Origin: Rhodoferax sp. PAMC 29310
Lineage (GTDB): Bacteria; Pseudomonadota; Gammaproteobacteria; Burkholderiales; Burkholderiaceae_C
Reading direction: 5' to 3'
DNA length: 64,000 bases
NCBI RefSeq assembly: GCF_017948265.1
Contig: NZ_CP072852.1
Coordinates: forward strand, 1,736,001 to 1,800,000
Positions 8,382 through 18,561 of this stretch are shown in pieces. Positions within the stretch are counted from its first letter, which is position 1. Each line of letters opens with the position of its first letter. The notes beneath the pieces are model-generated. The model did not search any database. It was given only the letters and a program-made list of their open reading frames with translations, and was not told where the DNA came from. Made by a program: the position numbers and the translations under genes.

Positions 8382-10973
8382 ATGATCGACAAGGCCAGCC
8401 AGCACTCTCCCATGATGCAGCAGTACCTCGGCCTCAAAGCCGACCATCCTGACACTTTGCTGCTCTACCGCATGGGTGATTTTTACGAGCTGTTTTATGC
8501 CGACGCAGAGAAGGCGGCGCGCCTTCTCAACATCACGCTCACGCAGCGTGGGCAATCTGGCGGGCAGCCGGTGGTCATGGCCGGCGTGCCGTTTCACTCC
8601 ATTGAGACTTACCTGGCGCGGCTGATCAAGCTGGGTGAGTCGGTGGCGATTTGCGAGCAGGTGGGCGAGGTCACCGGCAAAGGCCCGGTGGAGCGCAAGG
8701 TCGTGCGCGTGGTCACACCGGGCACCCTGACCGATTTGGAGCTGTTGAACGACAAGACCGAGTCGCTCTTGCTAGCCGTGCACCAAGGCCCGCGCAATAC
8801 CTGCGGACTGGCCTGGGTCAGTGTGACGCAGGGTGAAGTACATCTGGCCGAGTGCTCGCCTGATCAAATTGGCGAGTGGATTGCCCGCATCAACCCCGGC
8901 GAACTGATTTTCAGCGCCGGTGCCACACCCGCGTTTGAGGCCCGCTTGCGCAAGGCGCCGGTCAACGGCGCCCTGTCCATCACCGTGCGGCCCGACTGGC
9001 AGTTTGACACTGGCTTGGGCGAGCGCCAGTTGCTGGCCCAGTTACAGGCCGCCAGTCTGGCGCCCTGGCAGGCCCAAGAGTTGCCCCAGGCCCATGCAGC
9101 CGCCGCCGCCTTGCTCGGTTACGCCGAACATACCCAAGGCCGGGCACTGACCCATGTGCACAGCCTGCGCGTGCAACGCAACGACGAACTGATTGACCTG
9201 CCCCAAACCACCCGGCGCAATCTGGAGCTCACCCAGACCCTGCGCGGCGAGGACAAACCCACCCTGTTTTCGCTGCTGGACACCTGCATGACCGGCATGG
9301 GCAGCCGCCTGTTGAAGAACTGGCTGCTCAGCCCCCGACGTGACCGCCGTGAAGCCCAGCAGCGCCTGGATGCCATTGCCGCCCTGCAAAAAGGCCCTTG
9401 GACTATGCTGCGCGAGCACCTCAAAGGCAGCACCGATGTGGAGCGCATCACGGCCCGTATTGCGCTGCGCCAGGTGCGACCGCGTGAACTGGTCGCCTTG
9501 CAAATCACGCTACAAAAAACAGAGCGAATCGCGCCCGTCGTACAAGCGCTAGAGGGCTATTTGGCTCAAATATCAGATCACCTGCTGCCCCCGGCCGGTT
9601 GTGGCGAGTTGTTACGCGACGCCATTGACCTGGAACCCTCAGTGCTGGTGCGCGACGGCGGGGTGATTGCCAATGGCTTCGATGCGGATTTGGACGAGCT
9701 GCGCGCCATTCAAACCAATTGCGATGAGTTTTTGTTGGACCTAGAGGGCCGCGAAAAAGCCCGCAGCGGTATCGCCAACTTACGCGTTCAGTTCAACAAA
9801 GTGCACGGCTTTTTCATTGAGGTGACCCAAGGTCAGGTGGACAAGGTGCCCGATGACTACCGCCGCCGCCAGACCCTGAAAAACGCCGAGCGCTTCATCA
9901 CCCCTGAACTCAAGGCCTTTGAAGACAAAGCCTTGAGCGCACAGGAGCGCGCCCTGGCGCGCGAAAAGTATTTGTTTGAACAGGTGCTGGACCAGTTGCA
10001 GCCCTTTGTGCCCGCCCTCACCCGCTTGGCCCGCGCCCTGGCCACGCTGGACGCGCTATGCGCCCTGACCGAGCGCGCCCTCACCCTCGACTGGCACGCG
10101 CCGCAGTTCACCAAAGAGCCCTGCCTGGACATCACCCAGGGCCGCCACCCGGTGGTGCAAGCGCGACTGGCCGAGCTGAGCAATGGCGCCTTCATTGCCA
10201 ATGACACGCGCATGGGCCCCAAGCAGCGCATGCAAATCATCACCGGCCCGAACATGGGCGGTAAATCCACCTATATGCGGCAAATTGCCGTCATCGTGCT
10301 GCTGGCCAGCATGGGCAGCTATGTACCGGCCAGCGCCTGCCGCCTTGGCCCCATTGACGCCATTCACACCCGCATTGGCGCGGCAGACGACCTGGCCAAC
10401 GCCCAGTCCACCTTTATGCTGGAAATGCTGGAAGGCGCGCAGATCTTGCACTCAGCCACCCCGCATTCACTGGTGCTGATGGACGAGATTGGCCGTGGCA
10501 CCAGTACCTTTGACGGCCTGGCACTGGCATCGGCCATTGCCACCCAGTTGCACAATAAAACCCAGGCCTACACGCTGTTCGCCACGCACTACTTTGAACT
10601 CACTGAGTTTCCGGCTACCCACCACGCGGCGGTGAATGTGCATGTGAGTGCGGCCGAGTCGGGGCGCGACATTGTGTTTCTGCATGAAATTCAACCCGGA
10701 CCGGCCAGCCGCAGCTACGGCATTCAGGTCGCCCGCTTGGCAGGTATGCCGGCTGCCGTGCTCAACCACGCCCGCCACACCCTGGCCACGCTGGAGGCGC
10801 AAGCCTCTGAACACAACGCGCAGGTGGATTTGTTCGCCGCACCATCCGCTACTGAAACCATAGCTACTTCTGCACTGGATACAGCCATGGCAGCCCTAAA
10901 ACCTGATGAAATGAGCCCGCGTGAAGCGCTGGACGCGCTCTACCAACTGAAAGCCTTGGCAAGCAAGGCCTGA
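8382..10973 (+). CDS. mutS: DNA mismatch repair protein MutS
   Basis: Cytoplasmic mismatch sensor. It recognises base mismatches and small loops, then recruits MutL using ATP. The mismatch-reading Phe-x-Glu lies in MGDFYELF near residue 35. Connector, lever and clamp domains fill residues 130-560. The ATPase domain has Walker [10 protein letters not shown] near residue 622, Walker [16 protein letters not shown] near residue 698 and the ATHYFELT histidine switch. The C-terminal helix-turn-helix dimerisation end ([14 protein letters not shown]) is complete. Length (863) is normal. It is divergent from the gntR operon and appears monocistronic. Confidence 0.98.
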   Translation: MIDKASQHSPMMQQYLGLKADHPDTLLLYRMGDFYELFYADAEKAARLLNITLTQRGQSGGQPVVMAGVPFHSIETYLARLIKLGESVAICEQVGEVTGKGPVERKVVRVVTPGTLTDLELLNDKTESLLLAVHQGPRNTCGLAWVSVTQGEVHLAECSPDQIGEWIARINPGELIFSAGATPAFEARLRKAPVNGALSITVRPDWQFDTGLGERQLLAQLQAASLAPWQAQELPQAHAAAAALLGYAEHTQGRALTHVHSLRVQRNDELIDLPQTTRRNLELTQTLRGEDKPTLFSLLDTCMTGMGSRLLKNWLLSPRRDRREAQQRLDAIAALQKGPWTMLREHLKGSTDVERITARIALRQVRPRELVALQITLQKTERIAPVVQALEGYLAQISDHLLPPAGCGELLRDAIDLEPSVLVRDGGVIANGFDADLDELRAIQTNCDEFLLDLEGREKARSGIANLRVQFNKVHGFFIEVTQGQVDKVPDDYRRRQTLKNAERFITPELKAFEDKALSAQERALAREKYLFEQVLDQLQPFVPALTRLARALATLDALCALTERALTLDWHAPQFTKEPCLDITQGRHPVVQARLAELSNGAFIANDTRMGPKQRMQIITGPNMGGKSTYMRQIAVIVLLASMGSYVPASACRLGPIDAIHTRIGAADDLANAQSTFMLEMLEGAQILHSATPHSLVLMDEIGRGTSTFDGLALASAIATQLHNKTQAYTLFATHYFELTEFPATHHAAVNVHVSAAESGRDIVFLHEIQPGPASRSYGIQVARLAGMPAAVLNHARHTLATLEAQASEHNAQVDLFAAPSATETIATSALDTAMAALKPDEMSPREALDALYQLKALASKA

Positions 10974-11044
10974 TACTCGCAGACACCGCCATGGGCGACA
11001 CTCCGCCCACCGGCATTTAATTTGAATCTCTAAAGGAACCCACG

Positions 11045-11203
11045 ATGGCCAATATCTTTGGTAAAGACCCCCACAAGGGAAAAAGCACGCAGGCAGAATT
11101 GCAACGGCTCAACGAAGAGCGCAAAAAGAAACTGGCGTTGGCAGCGCAAAAGTTCAATCTGAAGCAAGCCACGCCAGCACCGAAAGCTGACGAAAAATCC
11201 TAA
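11045..11203 (+). CDS. Small lysine-rich conserved hypothetical protein
   Basis: A 52-residue ORF (MANIFGKDPHKG... ending DEKS) with AAAGGAAC about nine bases before the ATG. It is highly charged, with a central segment likely to be helical (QRLNEERKKKLALAAQK). It is followed directly by a good hairpin terminator, which supports it being a real short transcript. I know no function for it; small basic proteins of this kind are common in Burkholderiales. Confidence 0.7.
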   Translation: MANIFGKDPHKGKSTQAELQRLNEERKKKLALAAQKFNLKQATPAPKADEKS

Positions 11204-11227
11204 ACCCAGCCCGCGCTGGTGCACGCT

Positions 11228-11253
11228 AGAAAGCCCCTATCAAGGGGCTTTCT
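11228..11253 (+). terminator. Terminator after the small lysine-rich gene
   Basis: AGAAAGCCCC and GGGGCTTTCT form a perfect 10-base stem with a six-base loop. It sits between convergent genes (small basic protein and VOC protein), so it may act in both directions. The T run after the stem is short. Confidence 0.75.
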
Positions 11254-11294
11254 CATGGATCAAGAAATTGCCCCAGTGGCTGGACACCGGGCCG

Positions 11295-11774
11295 TCAGCT
11301 GCGCCGAGCCGCTTCAATTGCCGCAATGTCAATCTTCGTCATGTCCATCATGACGTCGAAGGCGCGCTTGGCCGCCGCACGATCCGGGTCGGCAATCGCG
11401 GCCATCAAGGCGCGGGGCGTGATCTGCCACGACAGCCCCCACTTATCCTTGCACCAACCGCATGAGCTTGTCTGGCCGCCGTTGTCAACAATGGCACTCC
11501 AGAGTGTGTCGGTTTCGGCCTGGCTATCGGTGGCAACCTGAAACGAGAAAGCCTCGTTGTGCTTGAATTCCGGCCCCCCGTTCAGGGCAAGGCAAGGGAT
11601 TCCCATCACGGTGAGCTCAACCATCAGGACATCGCCCTGCTTCCCTGCCGGATAGTCGCCGGGCGCGCGATGAACCGCATGCACCAAGCTGTCCGAAAAG
11701 GTGACAGCGTAAAAATTAGCGGCGTCCAATGCGGTGCCGTCGTACAAGAGACAAATCGTGTTTTTGGCAGGCAT
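11295..11774 (-). CDS. VOC-superfamily protein, PhnB / 3-demethylubiquinone methyltransferase-like
   Basis: 159-residue member of the vicinal oxygen chelate fold in the PhnB-like group. Hallmarks are LLYDGTALDAANFY near the N-terminus, GIPCLALNGGPEFKHNEAFSF and CGWCKDKWGLSWQITP. These proteins are often annotated as 3-demethylubiquinone-9 3-methyltransferase, but most have no proven activity. ATG 11774 with GGAGAAG upstream is chosen over a longer ORF whose extra N-terminus does not look like family sequence. Confidence 0.85.
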   Translation of the reverse strand: MPAKNTICLLYDGTALDAANFYAVTFSDSLVHAVHRAPGDYPAGKQGDVLMVELTVMGIPCLALNGGPEFKHNEAFSFQVATDSQAETDTLWSAIVDNGGQTSSCGWCKDKWGLSWQITPRALMAAIADPDRAAAKRAFDVMMDMTKIDIAAIEAARRS

Positions 11775-11987
11775 CTTGCTTCTCCAGAGAATTGATGAAC
11801 AAGCACATTGGCGGGCGCTCGCCTCAGGCGATGCGCGACCGAAAAATCGTATCCGTAAAGACGGGCCAGCGCTCGGGCGGTGGCGGACCGGGAGGACTCC
11901 CAACTCCGTCATGAAGCCGTCAATCTCTCGCGGTGGATTGCAGCTCTGGCTCGATACACTTCAGGGTTTCCCCTATCGGACCAGAAA

Positions 11988-12815
11988 ATGACCTACTGCG
12001 TCGCCATCAAACTCAATGCCGGACTGGTTTTCCTGTCGGACTCCCGCACCAACGCGGGTTTGGACCAAATCAGCACCTTTCGCAAGATGATTGTTTACGA
12101 GAAGGCCAATGACCGCTTCATGGTCTTGCTCTCAGCGGGCAACCTCAGCATTTCCCAGTCGATTCGCGAGATTCTTCAGGTGGAGCAGATCAAGGATCAG
12201 GACAGCGGCGAAGCCCTGACGATCTGGAATGCCAAGAGCATGTTTGACGCCACCCGCATTCTGGGTGCGGCCGTTCGCCGTGTGTTTGAGCGCGACGCCG
12301 CCTCACTCAAGCAAGCGGGCGTGGACTTCAATGTATCCATGCTGTTTGGTGGACAGATCAAGGGTGAAGGCATGCGCTTGTTTCAGGTCTACTCCGCCGG
12401 CAACTTCATTGAAGCCACGCCAGAGACCCCGTACTTTCAGGTCGGCGAGTCCAAATACGGCAAGCCGGTGCTGGACCGGGTCATTACCCCCAAAACACCG
12501 CTCAATGAAGCGGCCAAATGCGCATTGGTGTCCATGGACTCCACGCTCAAGTCCAACCTGTCGGTGGGCCTGCCGCTGGACATGGTCATCTACGAGGCCA
12601 ACCGCTTTCAGACCGACAAAGTGGTGTGCATCGACGAAGACAACCCCTATTTCAAGATGCTGCACAACACCTGGGGACAGAAGCTGCGCGAAGTCTTTGA
12701 CAGCCTTGAGGACCCGCTATGGGACGGTGGCCAAACCGATATTCCCCTGATGGCGCCCCTGAGCCGCCATTTGCCGCTCAAGAAAATAAGCAATCCCCAG
12801 GAAAAGTTGATCTAA
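11988..12815 (+). CDS. Anbu-type proteasome-like peptidase
   Basis: Bacterial proteasome-related hydrolase of the Anbu (ancestral beta subunit) family. The start at 11988 gives MTYCVAIKL, so removal of Met exposes Thr2, the N-terminal nucleophile of the Ntn fold. Family landmarks follow: GLVFLSDSRTNAGLD near residue 13, then LSAGNLSISQS. Anbu assembles into open multi-subunit rings in the cytoplasm. In many bacteria it sits with an alpha-E protein, a circularly permuted ATP-grasp protein and a transglutaminase-like protein; none of these is in this window. It abuts an alpha/beta hydrolase gene four bases downstream. Confidence 0.88.
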   Translation: MTYCVAIKLNAGLVFLSDSRTNAGLDQISTFRKMIVYEKANDRFMVLLSAGNLSISQSIREILQVEQIKDQDSGEALTIWNAKSMFDATRILGAAVRRVFERDAASLKQAGVDFNVSMLFGGQIKGEGMRLFQVYSAGNFIEATPETPYFQVGESKYGKPVLDRVITPKTPLNEAAKCALVSMDSTLKSNLSVGLPLDMVIYEANRFQTDKVVCIDEDNPYFKMLHNTWGQKLREVFDSLEDPLWDGGQTDIPLMAPLSRHLPLKKISNPQEKLI

Positions 12816-12819
12816 GCGC

Positions 12820-13635
12820 ATGACACCTCTTGTCTTCTCGCACGCCAACAGTTTTGGCGCAAGTACCTATCGTGTCCTTTTCAAGGCCCTGAAAACACGA
12901 GGCTTTGCGGTCAGCGCCATCGATCAACTCGGCCATGCCCCCCGCTACCCGGTGACGAACAACTGGCCCCACCTGGTGCAGCACCTGGTGGACTTCATCG
13001 AGGTGCAAGCCGATCAGGCCGGAGGCCCCGTTTATCTGGCCGGCCACTCTTTGGGCGGATTTTTGAGCGCCATGGTGGCATCCAAGGCACCTGAACTGGT
13101 GCGCGGCGTGGTGTTGCTGGATGCGCCCCTCATTGGCGGCTGGCGCGCCACCGCCTTGGGTGCGGCCAAAACGACACCGCTGTATCAAACGTTTTCGCCC
13201 GCCTCGGTCAGCCGCAAACGTCGCAACAGCTGGGCCGACAAGGCGGCGGTCATGGCCCACTTCCAGCACAAAAAATCTTTTACCAAATGGGACCCGCAGG
13301 TGCTGCAAGACTACGTGGACCTTGGCACCCGCGACGAGCCATCAAACGGTGAAAATAGCCGAGTTTTAAGCTTTAACCGAGAGATCGAAACGGCCATCTA
13401 CAACGGGCTGCCCCACAACATGGACGCCCTGTTCAGGCGCCACCCCATCAAATGTCCGGTGGCCTTCATCGGCGGGCTGCAAAGCGCCGAAATCAAACAA
13501 GTCGGCATGGCACTCACGGAAAAGGTCTGTAAAAACCGCCTGATGATGCTGGACGGCACTCACCTGTTCCCCATGGAAAAGCCACAGGCCACGGCTGCTG
13601 CGATCGAAGCCGCACTGCTGAACATGGCGGCGTAA
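12820..13635 (+). CDS. Alpha/beta hydrolase
   Basis: 271-residue serine hydrolase. The nucleophile elbow GHSLGG is near residue 87 with the oxyanion strand FSHANSFGAS near the start; the acid/histidine end includes LDGTHLFPMEKP, where the catalytic histidine would be. Substrate is not identifiable. It follows the Anbu gene by four bases, so the two are probably co-transcribed; whether the hydrolase and the protease work together is open. Confidence 0.85.
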   Translation: MTPLVFSHANSFGASTYRVLFKALKTRGFAVSAIDQLGHAPRYPVTNNWPHLVQHLVDFIEVQADQAGGPVYLAGHSLGGFLSAMVASKAPELVRGVVLLDAPLIGGWRATALGAAKTTPLYQTFSPASVSRKRRNSWADKAAVMAHFQHKKSFTKWDPQVLQDYVDLGTRDEPSNGENSRVLSFNREIETAIYNGLPHNMDALFRRHPIKCPVAFIGGLQSAEIKQVGMALTEKVCKNRLMMLDGTHLFPMEKPQATAAAIEAALLNMAA

Positions 13636-14013
13636 CCCCACGCCACCGGCCCGCAATCGGGATGCAAAGCCGAACACGTCTTGCTTTCCATCGCCCGTTC
13701 AGCCGTTCCAAAGCGACGCCAAGAGCCACCAACCGCAGGCAAATTTGCCGCGGTTCTGTTCGCCTCTAGGGCAGAAAACGTCGGCGCGCGACCAAGCACC
13801 TGCTTGGGTTGGGGCCCGTTTTCGCCAATGTGAAACTGGATGTTTCTTCCTTCGCGTGAACAATCAACACCACGCAGCACTGAGGGTTGATCGAGGCCAT
13901 GAACAGGCGTAGCCTGACATCGCGGGTTGTATTCAACAACCGGCACCGCCCGGGTTTGTTCAACCCCTTGGTTTCTGAAAGACCCGTCTACTCATTTTTC
14001 GAGGAGATCAATC
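13636..14013. other. Intergenic stretch without a convincing gene
   Basis: No ORF here resembles a protein I know, and the minus-strand ORFs overlap the hydrolase gene without a start signal. Near its right end GGTTGT / ACAACC (13925-13941) and GGGTT / AACCC (about 13951-13966) form two small hairpins upstream of the GYD-domain gene, which could be leader structures or protein sites. Confidence 0.4.
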
Positions 14014-14307
14014 ATGCTTACGTTCATTACGCTCTGCACCTTTACCGATCAGGGCATCCGCACCATCAAAGACAGCACCAAACGGGCGGACATGGCAATG
14101 GAGGCGGCATCCAAATTCGGATCAAAAATGACTCACCTCTACTGGACGCAAGGCCAGTTCGACTTGATTGCCATCATTGAGGCGCCTGATGAAGAGTCGG
14201 CTACCGCCCTGGGTTTGGCCATTGCTGCGGGTGGCAACGTCCGAATGCAAACCTTGCGCGCGTTTGACAAAACCGCGATGAACACCATTCTTGCGAAACT
14301 GGGTTGA
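14014..14307 (+). CDS. GYD-domain protein
   Basis: 97-residue single-domain protein of the GYD family (ferredoxin-like alpha/beta fold). The start at 14014 follows GAGGAG. Typical segments are TFTDQGIRTIKD, YWTQGQFDLIAIIEAPD (the GxYD-like motif) and the closing RAFD. The function of the family is not settled. It stands alone between the hydrolase and a diguanylate cyclase. Confidence 0.85.
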   Translation: MLTFITLCTFTDQGIRTIKDSTKRADMAMEAASKFGSKMTHLYWTQGQFDLIAIIEAPDEESATALGLAIAAGGNVRMQTLRAFDKTAMNTILAKLG

Positions 14308-14600
14308 CGACCTGAACTCAAGCAGTGAGGGCCAAGAAAAAAGGTCAATCCAACAGCGATGCCAGCCAAGTACTTGGCTGCCAAAGCTGCCTCGGGGTTC
14401 ATTTGACGAGCAATGGCCCACACCTGCACTTTTCGTGTCTTCGCTCCGGACTTTTCCAGGGTGAATAATTTGTAATAAATGGGCGCAGTTTTAGGGTGAA
14501 CTGTTTCCGTCCTGGTTGATATTTATCAGCCAATCATGGGGGCCTGGGTCAGTTCTCCTTATGATGGGCGTCTACACCTGCAGTCATACGGAGTGTGCCT

Positions 14601-15929
14601 ATGCCATGTGAATCCACTGAAGCTGCGCCCCCGGAAATGCCATTGGCCACCGAGGGCCGCTTGTTTCGTGACACGTTTGAGAATGCCGCAGTCGGACTGG
14701 CCCACGTCAGCCCCCAAGGTCAATGGCTGCGCATCAACAACATGCTGTCCGAAACTTTGGGCTACGCCGCGAGTGAGCTCAAACAACTCACCTTTCAAGA
14801 ACTGACCCACCCCGACGACTTGGGCGAGGATTTGACCAATGTGCAGCGCATGCTTGCCGGTGAAATTCAGCGCTACTCGATGGGGAAACGCTATCTTCAC
14901 AAGTCCGGGAAAATTGTTTGGGCCCAGTTAACCGTGTCACTGATTCGCACCCCCGCGGGCGACCCGGACTATTTCATTTCCGTGGTGGAAGACATTTCCG
15001 AACGAAAGCGCCTGGAGCTGCAGATTCAGGAGGGTCGTTCTCAAAACGCGGTCATCGCCGAAAACCTGCCCTGCGGACTGGCCGTGCTCAACGGGCAATT
15101 GGAGATCCAGTATGCCAACCTCACCCTGGCCAACACCTTTGCATGTTCGACCGCCAGCTTGAAAGGCGCGCATGTCAGCCAGCTTTACCCCATGCCCGCC
15201 CAAGCACTGATATTGCAGCACGCCACACAAGCCTTGACTGACGAAGTGGTGCGCTTCCAGAAAGACCACCAGGGCATCGACGGCACCACCCAGCACCTCC
15301 AGGTGACCTTGGCACCCCGCAAAACCCACGATGGGCATATCAGCGGCTTGGTCATGGTGGTTGATGACGTGAGTGAGCTAGTGCGCACCCAAAACGCCTT
15401 GATTGCCAGTGCCAAAATGCTGCAACATTTGTCCCAACACGACCCACTCACGGGTTTGCCCAATCGGGCCTTGTTCAGAGACAGCCTCCAACAGGCCTTG
15501 GCCACGGCGCGGCGGCAATTGACGCGCCTGGCGCTGGTGTTTATTGATCTGGACAAATTCAAACCCGTGAACGACCGCTATGGCCACCTGATGGGCGACC
15601 GGGTGTTACAAGAGGCCGCCGCCCGGATGCGCCAGTCCGTGCGCGAATCAGATTCGGTGGCTCGCATTGGTGGCGATGAGTTCGTGCTGCTTCTGCCGCT
15701 GGTAGACAGTGAGCAGGATGCCATCACAGTCGCCCTGAAAGTGCGGGCAGATTTGGCAATGCCAATGCTGATTGATGGTCACGAGGTCAACATCTCGTGC
15801 AGCGGCGGCGTGGCGCTCTTTCCTGACCATGCCAGCGATGCGGACCAGCTCTTGTCGCTGGCCGACAGCGCCATGTACCGCGCCAAGCGCGCCGGCAGCG
15901 ATCAAGTCGTTGTTTTCAGCCCGCCCTGA
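14601..15929 (+). CDS. PAS-PAS-GGDEF diguanylate cyclase
   Basis: 442-residue signalling enzyme that makes cyclic di-GMP from two GTP. No membrane segment is seen. The first PAS domain (about 20-125) contains LGYAASELKQLTFQELTHPDD and ends in a PAC segment; a second PAS covers about 145-270. The GGDEF domain begins near 280 (HDPLTGLPNRALF) with the intact catalytic motif RIGGDEF near residue 357. An RxxD inhibitory site (RESD) lies five residues before it, so product inhibition is likely. ATG 14601, with GGAG seven bases upstream, is preferred to GTG 14595. Confidence 0.93.
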   Translation: MPCESTEAAPPEMPLATEGRLFRDTFENAAVGLAHVSPQGQWLRINNMLSETLGYAASELKQLTFQELTHPDDLGEDLTNVQRMLAGEIQRYSMGKRYLHKSGKIVWAQLTVSLIRTPAGDPDYFISVVEDISERKRLELQIQEGRSQNAVIAENLPCGLAVLNGQLEIQYANLTLANTFACSTASLKGAHVSQLYPMPAQALILQHATQALTDEVVRFQKDHQGIDGTTQHLQVTLAPRKTHDGHISGLVMVVDDVSELVRTQNALIASAKMLQHLSQHDPLTGLPNRALFRDSLQQALATARRQLTRLALVFIDLDKFKPVNDRYGHLMGDRVLQEAAARMRQSVRESDSVARIGGDEFVLLLPLVDSEQDAITVALKVRADLAMPMLIDGHEVNISCSGGVALFPDHASDADQLLSLADSAMYRAKRAGSDQVVVFSPP

Positions 15930-15948
15930 GAGCGCCTGACACAGCCGG

Positions 15949-16782
15949 TCAGGCGGCCCAGGTGACCAGGCCGCTCCAACTGGTGGCCAGCACCACCACG
16001 CCAAAGGCAATGCGGTAATAGGCAAACCCGGCAAAGCTGTGGGTGGCAATGTAAGCCAACAACCACCGAATACAAATCCACGCGCTGATGAACGAGAACA
16101 CCAGCCCCACGGCAAACATGGGCACGTCGCTTATGGCCAGCAAGGCGCGGTCTTTGTACAGGCTATAGACCCCGGCGCCAATCAGCGTGGGAATGGCCAG
16201 AAAAAACGAAAAGTCGGTGGCCGCCTTGCGCGACAGGCCCAGCAGCATGCCACCGATGATGGTGGCACCACTGCGGCTGGTGCCCGGGATCATGGCCAGG
16301 CACTGCGCCAAGCCGACCTTGAGGGCGTCCATGGGCGTCATGGCATCCACGCTGTGCACGCGGGTCACATTGGGGTTGTTGGCCTGGCGGCGCTCGGCCC
16401 ACAAAATGATGAAGCCGCCCAAAATAAAGGCGCTGGCCACCACCTCAGGGGTGAACAAATTGGCTTTGATGGCTTTGCCAAACGCCAGCCCCAAAATCAC
16501 CGCCGGAAAGAACGCAATCAGCACGTTAAGGGCAAAGCGCTGGGCCTGCTTTTCCGTTGGCAGCGCCACCACGGTGTCGCGAATCTTTTGCCAGTAAACC
16601 AAGATGACTGCGAAGATGGCGCCGGTTTGAATGGCAATGTCAAACACCTTGGCCTTGTCATCGTCAAACCCCAGCAGTGAGCCGGCCAGAATCAAGTGTC
16701 CGGTGGACGAGATGGGCAAAAACTCCGTCAACCCTTCGACGATGCCCATGATGGCGGCTTTAAGCAGCAAAACGATATCCAA
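15949..16782 (-). CDS. uppP: Undecaprenyl-diphosphatase UppP (BacA)
   Basis: Inner-membrane phosphatase that recycles undecaprenyl pyrophosphate to the monophosphate for peptidoglycan and other envelope polymers; overproduction gives bacitracin resistance. The sequence has the two family motifs [14 protein letters not shown] near residue 13 and [10 protein letters not shown] near residue 165, and about eight helices. I start at TTG 16782 (translated MDIVLLL...), which has GGGAG seven bases upstream and matches the family N-terminus, over TTG 16806. Confidence 0.95.
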   Translation of the reverse strand: MDIVLLLKAAIMGIVEGLTEFLPISSTGHLILAGSLLGFDDDKAKVFDIAIQTGAIFAVILVYWQKIRDTVVALPTEKQAQRFALNVLIAFFPAVILGLAFGKAIKANLFTPEVVASAFILGGFIILWAERRQANNPNVTRVHSVDAMTPMDALKVGLAQCLAMIPGTSRSGATIIGGMLLGLSRKAATDFSFFLAIPTLIGAGVYSLYKDRALLAISDVPMFAVGLVFSFISAWICIRWLLAYIATHSFAGFAYYRIAFGVVVLATSWSGLVTWAA

Positions 16783-17036
16783 GTGATCACTCCCTGATGT
16801 TGTCAATGTTGATTGGCGGCAATTATCGCCCCGGCTTGGCGGGCCTTCAGCCCGCCACTCGCGCTTTACACAAGCCCTTCACACCGCTCACTCGGCATCT
16901 CGTCGCATGCCGCTCGCCAGCATTCCGTTGGAAGAGCAAAGTTCAGCCATCGCTACTTGGCCCAACACCCCGTTGACCTGTGGCCGGCGTGGCTGGAACC
17001 AACCACGACAACCCTAAAATTTAGAAAGCGCTCGCC

Positions 17037-17524
17037 ATGCTCACTCAAATCGCCAGCCACACGCCCTTCTAGGTTTGGTTTTTGCTCCTTGCCCTGGTGT
17101 GGCTGGGCCACAGCCAAAGCAAGCGCCGTATCGCATCCCTGGGCAAAGTGGCCCTTCTTCCACTCGTCATGGTGGGCTTGTCACTGCAGGGCACCATCCA
17201 CGCTTTCGGACTGCAGCCGCTGGTGCTTGGCGCTCGGGCCATAGCGGGTCTGATCGCGATGGCGCTGGTGATGGGCCAGGCCTTGCCCGACTCGACCCGC
17301 TATGACGCCGCCAGCCAACGATTTGACTTGGCCGGCAGTTGGCTGCCCATGGGGCTGATTCTGGGCATTTTTTGCACCAAATCCACCGGGGCACCGTGGT
17401 GCAAGCCCTGGCCGTGGAATCGGTCACGCGAGACGACACCGGCAAACTCAGCCTCACCCTGCGGGGCCGCGCTGACAAACTGCCGGTTAGCCGGCTTTAC
17501 GCCCACCGCTTCAAAGCGATGTAA
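17037..17524 (+). pseudogene. Remnant joining a DUF6622-like membrane protein to a LytTR regulator end
   Basis: From ATG 17037 the reading begins MLTQIASHTPF, meets TAG at 17070-17072 where a Trp would fit, then continues in frame VWFLLLALVWLGH and through several hydrophobic segments to GLILGIF near 17371, like a DUF6622-type small membrane protein. The sequence then continues in another frame as QIHRGTVV ... GRADKLPVSRLYAHRFKAM, ending TAA 17522-17524, which looks like the C-terminus of a LytTR DNA-binding domain. A deletion that joined two genes plus a nonsense change explains this best. Family calls are from memory. Confidence 0.55.
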
Positions 17525-17659
17525 ATCGAACGGCGTCCCCAGACCAGCTCGATTGGCCCGGTTGGCGTGTTTGGCTTTTAGATTGGCGCGTTTGGCTAGT
17601 TCCACGGCGTGATTTGCTCTCTAAACTGGGCACCATTCCAGTCCACAGAAAGCCACGCC

Positions 17660-18533
17660 ATGAACTCATCCCCTCCCTCTTCCCGCAAAGTTGCCCTGGT
17701 CACCGGCGCTTCCGCCGGCATTGGCAAAGCCACCGTGCGCCGCTTGCTCAAAGACGGCTGGACAGTTTACGGCGCCGCCCGCCGCACCGAGCAAATGGCC
17801 GACATCGCCGCTGAGGGTGCCAAAGTGCTGGCTCTGGATGTCACGGGTTGAGTCCAGCATGCAAGACGCCATTGACGCACTGCTCAAGGCTGAAGGCCGC
17901 CTGGATGCTTTGGTGAACAACGCCGGTTATGGCTCTTACGGCACCATCGAAGACGTGCCGCTGGACGAGGCCCGCCGCCAGTTTGAGGTCAACGTGTTCG
18001 GCCTGGCTCGCCTGTCCCAGCTGGTTTTACCTACCATGCGCCAAGCCAAAAGCGGCACCATTGTGAACATCAGCTCCATGGGCGGACGCATCTGGATGCC
18101 TGTGGGCGGCTGGTACCACGCCACCAAATACGCCGTTGAAGTCCTGTCAGACGCCATGCGGGTTGAGGTTAAACCCTTTGGCGTCAACGTGGTGGTGGTT
18201 CAGCCCGGCGCCATCGAGAGCGAATGGTCAGGCATCTCCGCGCGCAACCTGCTGGCCAACTCCAAGGGCTCGGTTTACAGCGCACTCATCCAGCCCATGG
18301 CGGCATTGCTGGGCAACTACGCCAACGCCGCCAGCCCGGACGTGGTCGCCAACGCGGTCTCCCGCGCCGTGAACTGCGCCAACCCCCGACGCCGCTACGC
18401 CACGCCCATGGACGCCAAAGCGCTCATCTTTCTGCATTGGCTGCTGCCCACCTTTGCGTGGGAGGCATTGGTGCGCACGGCCGTTCAATCTGCCGCGCAA
18501 AGCGCTGCCAAAAAAGCCGGGCAAACCACCTGA
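17660..18533 (+). pseudogene. Short-chain dehydrogenase/reductase with a single-base frameshift
   Basis: Classical SDR oxidoreductase split into two frames. The first part, from ATG 17660, has the NAD(P) motif TGASAGIGKA and reads to DVTG then TGA. The second part resumes in another frame at VESSMQDAIDALL and contains NNAGYGSYG, the catalytic NISSMGG and YHATK (Tyr-x-x-x-Lys), and the tail to 18533. Removing one G from GGG at 17845-17847 restores the whole 290-residue protein. Both halves are otherwise well preserved, so the lesion is recent or a sequence error. It precedes an AraC regulator gene by 28 bases. Confidence 0.8.
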
Positions 18534-18561
18534 CCCCATCAACCCACCACCGGAGCCACCC

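Noticed and set aside
9508..9570. Sequence inside mutS resembling the right arm of the dispersed repeat (AAGCGCTAGAGGGCTATTTGGCT), and a second at about 10850-10905
   Set aside because: An inserted repeat should lengthen the protein by about 18 residues, but spacing to the flanking conserved motifs equals that of E. coli MutS at the first site and nearly so at the second. Chance resemblance or codon bias is simpler.
14308..14600. Minus-strand ORF (MNPEAALAAKYLAG...) in the gap before the diguanylate cyclase
   Set aside because: No ribosome site, overlaps the GYD gene, and no family I can recognise.
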